Source: RGIG8124 sp045130665 (GTDB taxonomy: Bacteria > Bacillota > Clostridia > Christensenellales > CAG-917). Taken from it: a stretch of DNA of 64,000 nt. The notes beneath the pieces were generated by a model, which saw nothing but the letters and a program-made list of their open reading frames with translations, was not told the DNA's origin and did not search any database. The stretch covers positions 310,001 to 374,000 of the forward strand of contig JBGUQC010000004.1 of assembly GCA_045130665.1 (NCBI GenBank). The letters run 5' to 3'. Shown here one piece after another: positions 44,355 through 51,382 of this stretch; within the stretch, counting starts at the first letter, position 1, and each line of letters starts with the position of its first letter. Both the position numbers and the translations under genes were made by a program.

Positions 44355-44769
44355 TTTGGTTTCCTCCTTTTTGTTTATTTGGAAGACTTTATTTCTAACC
44401 TGTTTCGTTGGATATCTTCCGAATTGGATAATATCTTTATTTCCGTTAAACATTGAAGAAACTAAACTCGTACTAAAACTATAAAGAAGGCATAAACTAT
44501 TAAACTTATCACACACTTTTAACACACTTTTTCTCCTTTTTTATTTTTTTTATCTTTCGACATAGGGCGAAGAAATTTGGCAGATGGATATGTCAAGGGA
44601 AAAGCAAAGCGTAGAGAAAAAATCAATATTGCTATACCTTAAATAAATAAAGAAGATTATTTCTCCCCTTTACATAGACAGATGACAAATTAACCTACAC
44701 GCCCCGAAAGATATAAAAGACATTGTCGATAGTGTTAAAAAATTTCTTAAACTTTTTTTGATTTTTCTC
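44355..44769. other. Intergenic region between excisionase and lexA
   Basis: AT-rich with no convincing gene. The only pattern seen is a short tandem repeat CACACTTTT at 44512-44520 and 44524-44532, which may be an operator for the integrase/excisionase promoter on the minus strand. Confidence 0.35.
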
Positions 44770-44821
44770 TTGACTTTCAATTTCAATGTTATATAATTTA
44801 ACTAAACCGAACGAGCGTTCG
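44770..44821 (+). promoter_or_regulatory. lexA promoter with SOS (LexA) box
   Basis: TTGACT (44770-44775), 16-nt spacer, TATAAT (44792-44797), then a perfect Gram-positive LexA box CGAAC-GAGC-GTTCG (44808-44821) at the start of transcription. LexA therefore represses its own gene until DNA damage. Confidence 0.9.
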
Positions 44822-44844
44822 ATTAAAAGAAAGGAAGTATCATT

Positions 44845-45459
44845 ATGAGAAGTAAGAATAATGAATTAATGGACAATATATTAGAATATATAGATAACAA
44901 ACATTTCGAAGAACATTATTGTCCAACAATGCAAGAAATAGCTACCAAGTTCGATATATCTAAAAGTACAGCACACTCTTACATATCTGAACTTGAAGCA
45001 AAGGGATTATTAAAACGTCAAAACTTAAATGGAAGATTCGATTTAGTTACAAATCGTTCATCCAAGATAGAAACTGAATTATTTAATGTTCCTATTGTAG
45101 GTGAAATTGCATGTGGTACACCTATCTTAGCACAAGAAAACATTGAAGATTATGTGTATATTTCTAAATACTTACTCGGAAATGGTGATTTCTTTGCATT
45201 AAGAACTAAAGGTGACAGTATGATAGATGCAGGTATTTATGATGGTGATATTGTTATAGTAAACAAACAAAATACTGCAGAAGAAGGTCAAATCGTTGTT
45301 GCATTGATAGATGATGAAGCAACATTGAAAAGATACTATCGTGATGATAAACGTAAACAAATAAGACTTCACCCTGAAAATAAGGCTATGAGCGATCTAT
45401 ATTTTGATAAAGTAGATATTCAAGGTGTCGTAAAAAAAGTAATAAAGGATATAAAGTAA
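44845..45459 (+). CDS. lexA: LexA-type SOS repressor
   Basis: 204 residues. Winged helix (CPTMQEIATKFDISKSTAHSYISEL) at 25-60; self-cleavage site EIACGTPI with a Cys-Gly scissile bond; catalytic serine in GDSMIDAGIYDGD and lysine in EATLKRYY. RecA filaments should trigger cleavage. The perfect LexA box in its promoter supports function. Its place near the integrase suggests that it belongs to the mobile element, though it could be the host's LexA if the element captured it. Confidence 0.93.
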   Translation: MRSKNNELMDNILEYIDNKHFEEHYCPTMQEIATKFDISKSTAHSYISELEAKGLLKRQNLNGRFDLVTNRSSKIETELFNVPIVGEIACGTPILAQENIEDYVYISKYLLGNGDFFALRTKGDSMIDAGIYDGDIVIVNKQNTAEEGQIVVALIDDEATLKRYYRDDKRKQIRLHPENKAMSDLYFDKVDIQGVVKKVIKDIK

Positions 45460-45460
45460 A

Positions 45461-45757
45461 ATGGCAGAAGAAAAGAATGAGGCTATTCCAGTTGAAGTGA
45501 TTGTCAAGTTCAATGAACAAGGTACAATTACACCATTAAAGGTAATGTATGCCGATAATATCTATGTTATAGATAAGGTATATCGTGTTAAGTCCACTAC
45601 CCCTATTGGTTTTTATTCTATGCTTGAATATCCTTGTTTAATATGCGGAACTACTAAAAAATTATATTACGATAAATATAAAGGAATATGGTATGTAATA
45701 AAGAAAAGACAAAATGAAGACAATCGATATAGTTCTGAAATTATAGAAGGTTGTTAA
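45461..45757 (+). CDS. Small protein downstream of lexA
   Basis: 98 residues, starting 1 nt after the lexA stop, so cotranscribed and SOS-linked. The N-terminal strand pattern (VEVIVKFNEQGTITPLKVMY ... VYRVKST) and later CLIC resemble small proteins I know from Clostridia next to SOS polymerase genes, but this link is from memory and weak. No catalytic motif seen. Confidence 0.55.
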   Translation: MAEEKNEAIPVEVIVKFNEQGTITPLKVMYADNIYVIDKVYRVKSTTPIGFYSMLEYPCLICGTTKKLYYDKYKGIWYVIKKRQNEDNRYSSEIIEGC

Positions 45758-45885
45758 GATAAACTGAATAAGTTTTCACTATTGCGGTCTAGGTGTGTAA
45801 TTGCTGTCGTAGGGACTTCCCCCTCTATCGTATAAACGGCAAATACAAATACCAAACGTCTAGGCTCAGGGAAAAGGAGGCAAAA

Positions 45886-46065
45886 ATGGCAATGGCGAAA
45901 AATGATTGGAAACCAGTTCACATATGTTGTTTGAATTGTGCAACCAAACTAACGGGGTACAAAAATGCGGAAGGGAAAGTTAAATTTGTTTGTCCTCGTT
46001 GCAAAATGATTATGGTAAGTTCACTTAAGGGCAAAAGTGGGAAAATAGATTTTCAAATGCCGTAA
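45886..46065 (+). CDS. Small zinc-ribbon protein
   Basis: 59 residues from the ATG at 45886 (AAAAGGAGG). Two cysteine pairs, HICCLNC and FVCPRCK, form a zinc ribbon like that of phage Com-type regulators. A longer frame from 45793 is rejected because the ribosome binding site favours 45886. Likely a nucleic-acid-binding accessory protein. Confidence 0.65.
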   Translation: MAMAKNDWKPVHICCLNCATKLTGYKNAEGKVKFVCPRCKMIMVSSLKGKSGKIDFQMP

Positions 46066-46297
46066 TTGAAATAACTGAATCAACAAAACGTCCTACACGA
46101 CGACTAAAGTCTGGAAGAAAATGCACCAAGTAAATCTTTTGTCAGGTCACTAGGATAAGCGATAGAGCTGAAATATAGGGAAACAGTATCCTATTAAATA
46201 AATGGAGAGCTGTGGCTATCGGAGCAAGTCAATGGACTAATCTGTATGCTGCCGCTCTTTTTAGTTCAAAAAAATTAAGTTTTAATAGGAGAAAAAT
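46066..46297 (+). ncRNA. Candidate structured RNA or leader
   Basis: No gene in these 232 bases. Nested pairings are visible: GCGATAG with CTATCG, AGCT with AGCT, and ATAGG with CCTAT around GAAACAG (46155-46222). A hairpin AGTC-AATG-GACT follows, then GCTCTTTTT. The plain alternative is a long 5' leader of the gene at 46298. Confidence 0.35.
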
Positions 46298-46603
46298 ATG
46301 AAAAATGAAAATGAAATTCGCAGTGATCTAAGACAAATTCGCTACTACTATAACTATGTTAAAGGTAAATGTATTGGCGAGAAAGAAGCAATCAAAAACA
46401 ATATTGATGATTTAGTAAATCTATACAATGACGCAGTAAAAACTGCCCCAATAAAATTATACGAAGTTTATTGCAGTTTATATGTAGAAGGACACACAAT
46501 CGTATCCTTAGCAAATAAATGGGGTTATTCCGTACAAGCAATAAGTGTTAGAAATCGTCAATTAGTAAGGTTTTTAGAAAAAGAATTTAATAAGGAGGTG
46601 TAA
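46298..46603 (+). CDS. Helix-turn-helix / sigma-region-4-like protein
   Basis: 101 residues. The C-terminal segment YVEGHTIVSLANKWGYSVQAISVRNRQLVRFL is cut here; VSLANKWGYSVQAIS is the helix-turn-helix. Phage late regulators of the ArpU type and sigma region 4 look similar. Good ribosome binding site (TAGGAGA). Possibly the transcription activator of the phage genes downstream. Confidence 0.55.
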   Translation: MKNENEIRSDLRQIRYYYNYVKGKCIGEKEAIKNNIDDLVNLYNDAVKTAPIKLYEVYCSLYVEGHTIVSLANKWGYSVQAISVRNRQLVRFLEKEFNKEV

Positions 46604-46604
46604 T

Positions 46605-46850
46605 ATGGACTTTGGTAGTGATGTTATGGAAGGCATTTCTGAACATAATGGGAATGTGTATAGAACAAAGAAGTATATAGTAAGACAACATATAAAAATC
46701 CAAACAGATACAAAAGGAATAAAGTATTTATATAGTGTTGATTCTTATTATAGAAGAACTAAAGGTCGTGACATGTTGTTTGAAAAGTTCTTTCTAATGA
46801 ATGGAAAAAGAATTAAAACAGCTATGTTTACAAGAAAGTATTATGAGTAA
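46605..46850 (+). CDS. Small hypothetical protein
   Basis: 81 residues, basic, with no motif recognised. It starts 1 nt after the previous stop with AAGGAGG inside that gene, so translation is coupled. A 10-bp hairpin follows. Confidence 0.5.
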   Translation: MDFGSDVMEGISEHNGNVYRTKKYIVRQHIKIQTDTKGIKYLYSVDSYYRRTKGRDMLFEKFFLMNGKRIKTAMFTRKYYE

Positions 46851-46854
46851 AAAG

Positions 46855-46880
46855 TATGCACCTCGTAGTTGAGGTGCATA
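46855..46880. terminator. Hairpin between convergent genes
   Basis: Perfect 10-bp stem TATGCACCTC / GAGGTGCATA with 6-nt loop. On the minus strand it is followed by CTTTTTACT, so it mainly ends the lipoprotein transcript. Confidence 0.65.
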
Positions 46881-46888
46881 TTAAATAA

Positions 46889-47443
46889 CTAATCTTTCGC
46901 TTCTGTGGCAATATTTTTATAATCTCTTAGTTCATTTGGTATTTTTATTTTTGTACTATTAATCCCAGAAACTAAATGTGTATCGCTCCCAACTTCAAAA
47001 GATAACTTATTTTTAGTCACTTTATAACTTGTAGCAGATCGTATATCTTCTGAAACCAAATCACTAAAATATTTAACATAATTTGTCACATCACTTATTT
47101 CTGTTGAATATTGTGCATATATTTGATGATTTTCATAATCATATTCTAAATAATACAATCTATCGTCTTCTAAAAATAATGCCATATAGTCTACAACGTT
47201 ATCATTTTCATCATAATCTTCATAAGCATATCCATTCGTTAAAGCATAGTATTTTAATCGACATACATTTCCTTGATATACTTCAAAGATTTCATATGTA
47301 AAACTTGAAGTTTGTTTTAGGGCATCCACTGCTTCAAATTTTGTCATACTTTCATCCAAAATGATCTGTTCTTCTTTTGAATCACAAGCGAATAAAGTTA
47401 TACATAATATTATTAAAATAAAGGATATTAATATCTTTCTCAT
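46889..47443 (-). CDS. Predicted lipoprotein
   Basis: 184 residues from the ATG at 47443, preceded by AAGGTGG. Signal peptide MRKILISFILIILCITL with lipobox LFAC. The mature part has acidic, tyrosine-rich segments and no known family. It is set between phage-like genes on the opposite strand, like a lysogenic-conversion gene. A GTG 9 nt further upstream is possible but overlaps the ribosome binding site. Confidence 0.65.
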   Translation of the reverse strand: MRKILISFILIILCITLFACDSKEEQIILDESMTKFEAVDALKQTSSFTYEIFEVYQGNVCRLKYYALTNGYAYEDYDENDNVVDYMALFLEDDRLYYLEYDYENHQIYAQYSTEISDVTNYVKYFSDLVSEDIRSATSYKVTKNKLSFEVGSDTHLVSGINSTKIKIPNELRDYKNIATEAKD

Positions 47444-47591
47444 ATTATCCACCTTACTATTATTATATAAGTATGTTAGAAGTATAATTCCGTCTTGGTG
47501 AATTTGTCAATATTGCTACTATTCCAAATATTGACACTTATAAGGTGCAATATTTATAATTTATCTATAAATAATTTGGAGACTTTTAAAT

Positions 47592-48173
47592 ATGGGTATT
47601 GGTGCAATTTTAGGTATTATTTTTGGTGTATTTTTCTATACGATTATTTTTACAATCATTAGTGCTGTTTTAGCGAAACAAAGAAATATCAATCCTGGAT
47701 TGGGTGCAGTTTTGGGATTTTTCTTTGGTTTAATTGGTGTATTAATTGTTTTATGTCTCGATGGAACCAATAACAATTCCAATAAAAAAATACAGAAGGA
47801 ATCAAAAAATAATGGTTGGGAATGTCCCAATTGTAAAACAATAAATAAAGAAGATAATGAATTTTGTCCTAAGTGTGGAACAAAAAAACCTGTAAAAGAA
47901 TTGCTTTCTGCAAATTGGATTTGTCCAAAATGCAATACTAATAATGATGGTTCATCAAACTTCTGCGTTAAATGTGGTACCCAAAAGCCAAAGCCAGTCA
48001 ATGTAAAAGATGTTCCAAAAGAAGACATGTTCAAATGCGATATGTGTGATTCTTATACTGTTAATAATTATTATGCTAAAATAGTTGATAAAATGGGAAC
48101 TAGATTTAGAAATATATGTCCAGAATGTGTCAACAAATATAAGGCTGAAGTTATAAAACAAAATGTTAAATAA
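47592..48173 (+). CDS. Membrane protein with double zinc ribbon
   Basis: 193 residues. Two membrane helices (about 3-25 and 37-57) are followed by two zinc ribbons of the DZR type (WECPNCKTINKEDNEFCPKCG and WICPKCNTN...FCVKCG are each cut below 20 when quoted: CPNC/CPKC and CPKC/CVKC) and a third cysteine set (CDMCD ... CPEC). A cytoplasmic zinc-ribbon domain tied to the membrane; no function can be assigned. Confidence 0.65.
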   Translation: MGIGAILGIIFGVFFYTIIFTIISAVLAKQRNINPGLGAVLGFFFGLIGVLIVLCLDGTNNNSNKKIQKESKNNGWECPNCKTINKEDNEFCPKCGTKKPVKELLSANWICPKCNTNNDGSSNFCVKCGTQKPKPVNVKDVPKEDMFKCDMCDSYTVNNYYAKIVDKMGTRFRNICPECVNKYKAEVIKQNVK

Positions 48174-48190
48174 TATTTCTTCTATTAGAA

Positions 48191-48222
48191 AAAAGCGCAC
48201 GATTTGATTCGTGCGTTTTAAG
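48191..48222. terminator. Bidirectional terminator
   Basis: 7-bp stem CGCACGA / TCGTGCG (48196-48202, 48209-48215) with A-run and T-run on the two sides, between convergent genes. Confidence 0.85.
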
Positions 48223-48281
48223 TTTTAATTGTTCCTTGTTATTATTTTGAAACTTAAAAATCCTATTTTTCTAGTATCGTT

Positions 48282-48719
48282 TTAATATAGGATTTCAACC
48301 GTACCAGTAACACTTTCTATTATCATAATATAAGCGCTTCCATATTTTGAAGAATACCCTGTTTGCTTTGCTTGTCCACACCCTGAAATTGTTAATTCAC
48401 AAGAATATAGTGTGGCATTTTCTGGTATCGTATCAGCGTTATCTGATAAATAAAAATTAACCACAACATTATTGAATTTACAAATCGTTGATCCAACAAA
48501 ATCATAATAATATGTCGTGTCAACTCTTCTGACATATATTGCAATATATTTTTGATAATTGGTTTTATTTAATTGAATAATTTCTCTATTTTGTTGTGTG
48601 TCTTGCAAATTGTTTTGATTGTTTTGATTATCGGATATATTAGCAGTTCCACTATCACACGCACAGAAAATTAACATTATTATAGCTAAACAGGATACTA
48701 ATAAAATAATTTTCTTCAT
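48282..48719 (-). CDS. Small predicted lipoprotein
   Basis: 145 residues. MKKIILLVSCLAIIML signal peptide with lipobox IFCACD, then an Asn/Gln-rich linker and a beta-rich domain with two cysteines. No family recognised. Ribosome binding site GGAGGG 8 nt upstream. Possibly a surface accessory of the element. Confidence 0.6.
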   Translation of the reverse strand: MKKIILLVSCLAIIMLIFCACDSGTANISDNQNNQNNLQDTQQNREIIQLNKTNYQKYIAIYVRRVDTTYYYDFVGSTICKFNNVVVNFYLSDNADTIPENATLYSCELTISGCGQAKQTGYSSKYGSAYIMIIESVTGTVEILY

Positions 48720-49069
48720 AATGATACCCTCCCATATTCTAATCGAATAATATTATAACATATCTTTTATAAAAGTATAATAATGTTTATTTTTTAGTTT
48801 AATAATTTATCAATATTTTATGTCCTAATTGTAGGTAATGTTTCTTCTTAATTTATGCCATTTCATTTTAATATTTGGTTGTAGTCAATGAGCAAGTAGG
48901 ATTAGCAAATATCGACAGCTCATGTGAGATGAATTCAGTAGGTGGCCGCCTCTCATTGATGGTCGCATGAAACGTAGTGTTTTAACAGAATCAGATGTTT
49001 ATTGACTCAAAACAAATAACTAAATATTCAGATGTGTTAGCAGACTATACGGACAAAGGAGAAAATTTT
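48720..49069. other. Non-coding region before the inovirus-like genes
   Basis: No gene seen in 350 bases. An outer inverted repeat TCAATGAG (48886-48893) / CTCATTGA (48953-48960) encloses CTC-ATGT-GAG and the near-palindrome AGGTGGCCGCCT. A 14-bp repeat TTATCAATATTTTA (48807-48820) recurs at 57325. It may hold a phage signal such as an origin, packaging site or leader RNA. Confidence 0.4.
48807..48820 (+). repeat. Left copy of a 14-bp direct repeat flanking the inovirus-like genes
   Basis: TTATCAATATTTTA, identical to 57325-57338. The two copies bracket all phage-like structural and replication genes. AT-rich and short, so chance is possible. Confidence 0.3.
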
Positions 49070-49294
49070 ATGCCATTTAAAATGAAATGGAAAGTTCCTC
49101 ATAAGAGAGCAAAACAGTGGGCTGAGGAACGCAAAAATAGAGTCCACATGCACGGTAAAAAAGAAGGTCAAGAACTCACTCCTTATGAAGCAGGATTGAG
49201 ATCTGGATATCTTCAATGCCAAACAGACCACGCTTCTATTTTCAACTATAAAAAGAAGAAGGAAGCCGAAAAAGCTAAAGGAGGCAAGAAATGA
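49070..49294 (+). CDS. Small basic protein, first gene of the inovirus-like module
   Basis: 74 residues from the ATG at 49070 (AAAGGAGA). Very basic, with KMKWKVPHKRAKQWAEERK near the start and a Lys-rich end. It overlaps the next gene by 4 nt. Basic charge suggests DNA binding. A longer frame from 48995 is rejected for lack of a ribosome binding site. Confidence 0.6.
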   Translation: MPFKMKWKVPHKRAKQWAEERKNRVHMHGKKEGQELTPYEAGLRSGYLQCQTDHASIFNYKKKKEAEKAKGGKK

Positions 49295-49629
49295 GAGACA
49301 TGAAGGTTTTGAAAGAACATTATATCAAGCAAGGCAAAGAGTATAACTGCTATTGTCTTCGTGGTAAGGTTCGTGGTGTAGATGTCAGAGTACAACTCCT
49401 CCCTCCAGATATTCAAGGATATACAGTTCTTGACATAGTATTTGGAGAAAAGGAAGATGCTGAGTTTGTCGTATCACCATTCGAATTCAAAGATGCAAAC
49501 GGAAAGGTTATTTCAGGAAACTCATATGCAGTTCGTAATACAGATGCTGAAGGCGAAATCTATGAATGCAAAGTTGTCCCTGCAAAGCCATCAGACAGAA
49601 CTCTAATTGAAATGTTGCTTAGAGCTTAG
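49291..49629 (+). CDS. Probable ssDNA-binding protein of the phage module (pV-like position)
   Basis: 112 residues with beta-strand pattern (GKVRGVDVRVQLLPPD, YTVLDIVFGEKEDAEF). It lies just before a terminator-like hairpin and after a basic protein, the place of the single-strand-binding pV gene in filamentous phages. The function is inferred from position and fold-like pattern only. Confidence 0.45.
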   Translation: MRDMKVLKEHYIKQGKEYNCYCLRGKVRGVDVRVQLLPPDIQGYTVLDIVFGEKEDAEFVVSPFEFKDANGKVISGNSYAVRNTDAEGEIYECKVVPAKPSDRTLIEMLLRA

Positions 49630-49636
49630 TAAGGTC

Positions 49637-49672
49637 GGGTACGGCTTTCTAGTATTGTCGTACCCTTTTTTA
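49637..49672 (+). terminator. Intra-operon terminator or attenuator
   Basis: Stem GGGTACG / CGTACCC (49637-49643, 49659-49665) followed by T7, between the small DNA-binding genes and the structural genes. Filamentous phages also have a partial terminator between abundant small proteins and minor coat genes. Confidence 0.75.
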
Positions 49673-49685
49673 TAGGAGAAAAAAT

Positions 49686-50783
49686 ATGAACAGAAAAAAT
49701 GACACAGTAAAATGGATTGCTATCGTTCTTTGTATAGTCGTTCTAGGTGTAGCAGTTGCAGCTGCCTTAACTCAAGGTTTTACAAATGCAAATCCTTATG
49801 GATGGTTAGATAAGAAAGAAAAGCAAACCGAAGAATCAGATGAAGAAACACCTATCGAAGTACCAGCATATACTATCGAAGATGTAGAAGAAAATGGTCT
49901 TTCTTTTGAATTTGGTCCAATATTAGCTATGGGTGGAGATGCAGTATCTGCTAGTGAACCTACTTATACCTCTCAAACTGTTTATGCTTATATTACACCA
50001 TCAACTGCAAATGACAAATACGTTACTTGGTCTCTTGCTTGGGCTAGTGGTGCTTCTTTAAGTAATCAAAACATATCAAACTATATTACTTTATCAAGTA
50101 ATACATCAGATAATGATGAACCAATTCAAGTAAATTGTCATCAACCATTCCGTAATAGTAATATCACAATAACGGCTACTACTCGTTCTGGCGGACAATC
50201 TGCATCAGCAACTATAAAGTATGAAGGTATTCCTACTTCTCTTTCTTTGAATGGAGTTTCAGGTGCAAGTCAATACAACACTGGTAGTCAAACAATGGAT
50301 ATGGTCTTTAAGGGTTTAACATATAGTTGTCGTGTAAATCAAGATAATATATTCCATGATGTTGGTTCTAGTTATAATAACTTCTCTGCTACTGTAACAG
50401 GTGTTGGAACAGTTGTTTGTGATAAATATTCAACTTCCCCTCGTGGTGCATATTGGTATGGAAATAATACTACAAAGAATTTGGATGATTTTGCAGATCA
50501 ATTTGTAACATTATCATTTACAAACAATATATTAAATATTCAAGTAAATAAGTCATACTACGATGCATGTGAAGAAATCACAGAAGAACGTGTGGAACAA
50601 GTTGGTATGGTTACTTTATACCACAACAAAATTAAGTCATTAAATCGTGATGATAATGGAGACCTTCCATATTTACTTATCACAGTAACAAATACTATGT
50701 ATGGGTTCTCTAATACTATTAAGATTTATATTGGCGAAGTAGTTTCTAGTGTTTCAGTAGCACCAGCCACAATAGTATTTTAG
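49686..50783 (+). CDS. Membrane-anchored surface protein of the phage module
   Basis: 365 residues. One N-terminal membrane helix (about 10-30) followed by TQGFTN, an acidic linker and a Ser/Thr-rich beta domain with repeats similar to bacterial Ig-like (BIG2) folds (VYAYITPSTANDKYVTWSL). It ends in VSSVSVAPATIVF. Probably a structural or host-contact protein; the family was not recognised. Ribosome binding site TAGGAGA. Confidence 0.55.
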   Translation: MNRKNDTVKWIAIVLCIVVLGVAVAAALTQGFTNANPYGWLDKKEKQTEESDEETPIEVPAYTIEDVEENGLSFEFGPILAMGGDAVSASEPTYTSQTVYAYITPSTANDKYVTWSLAWASGASLSNQNISNYITLSSNTSDNDEPIQVNCHQPFRNSNITITATTRSGGQSASATIKYEGIPTSLSLNGVSGASQYNTGSQTMDMVFKGLTYSCRVNQDNIFHDVGSSYNNFSATVTGVGTVVCDKYSTSPRGAYWYGNNTTKNLDDFADQFVTLSFTNNILNIQVNKSYYDACEEITEERVEQVGMVTLYHNKIKSLNRDDNGDLPYLLITVTNTMYGFSNTIKIYIGEVVSSVSVAPATIVF

Positions 50784-50794
50784 TGAGGTGACTT

Positions 50795-51382
50795 ATGAAC
50801 GCAAAGAATAAAAAAGCAGGTAAAATTATCGTCTATGTCTTAATACTCCTTATTCTTGTGGGTTGTGTTGGCTTCTTTGCGTATTTCACTAACGGTTTTA
50901 CTGGAGATATTAAAACATTCTATGTTGAATGTGGAGATAAGAAAGTAATGTCTTCATCAGGTGGATTTGTTCTAAGTTCAGTCGAACCACTTGATGTTGA
51001 CGTCCACTACACTTTCGGTTTTATGAATAAGGATATCTCTGGTTATAGCGTGACAGTCTTACCAAATACAGACTTTGATTTCACTGTTGACGGACAAGTT
51101 TATAGCTTTGCTGCCGAAGAAAATCTAAATCCAGGTTTTGATATTGAGTATGGTGAGTCTTCATTCTCTATTACACCAAAGCAAACTTTAAGAGAGATAT
51201 TACAAGCAGTTTATCCAGATAAAGAAATTGATTTTGATGTTGATGATGTTGACTGTGAAACCGAGATATTCAAAATCGTTGTATCTTCTGAAGATGGTAG
51301 CACACAAGTAACTATGTTATGTTCACTAGATGAAAGTGGAATTCGTAGTATCGTGATAGATCAGGAGGTGATTGTATTTTGA
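50795..51382 (+). CDS. Second membrane-anchored surface protein, similar start
   Basis: 195 residues. N-terminal helix (about 10-30) then FTNGFTG, echoing the TQGFT after the helix of the previous protein, and a beta-rich acidic domain ending IVF. Its last codons overlap the start of the next gene, with a very strong AGGAGGTGAT inside its 3' end. Probably a minor virion or membrane-assembly component. Confidence 0.5.
   Translation: MNAKNKKAGKIIVYVLILLILVGCVGFFAYFTNGFTGDIKTFYVECGDKKVMSSSGGFVLSSVEPLDVDVHYTFGFMNKDISGYSVTVLPNTDFDFTVDGQVYSFAAEENLNPGFDIEYGESSFSITPKQTLREILQAVYPDKEIDFDVDDVDCETEIFKIVVSSEDGSTQVTMLCSLDESGIRSIVIDQEVIVF

Noticed and set aside
48995..49069. Longer start for the first phage-module gene
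   Set aside because: No ribosome binding site before 48995, whereas AAAGGAGA precedes the ATG at 49070.
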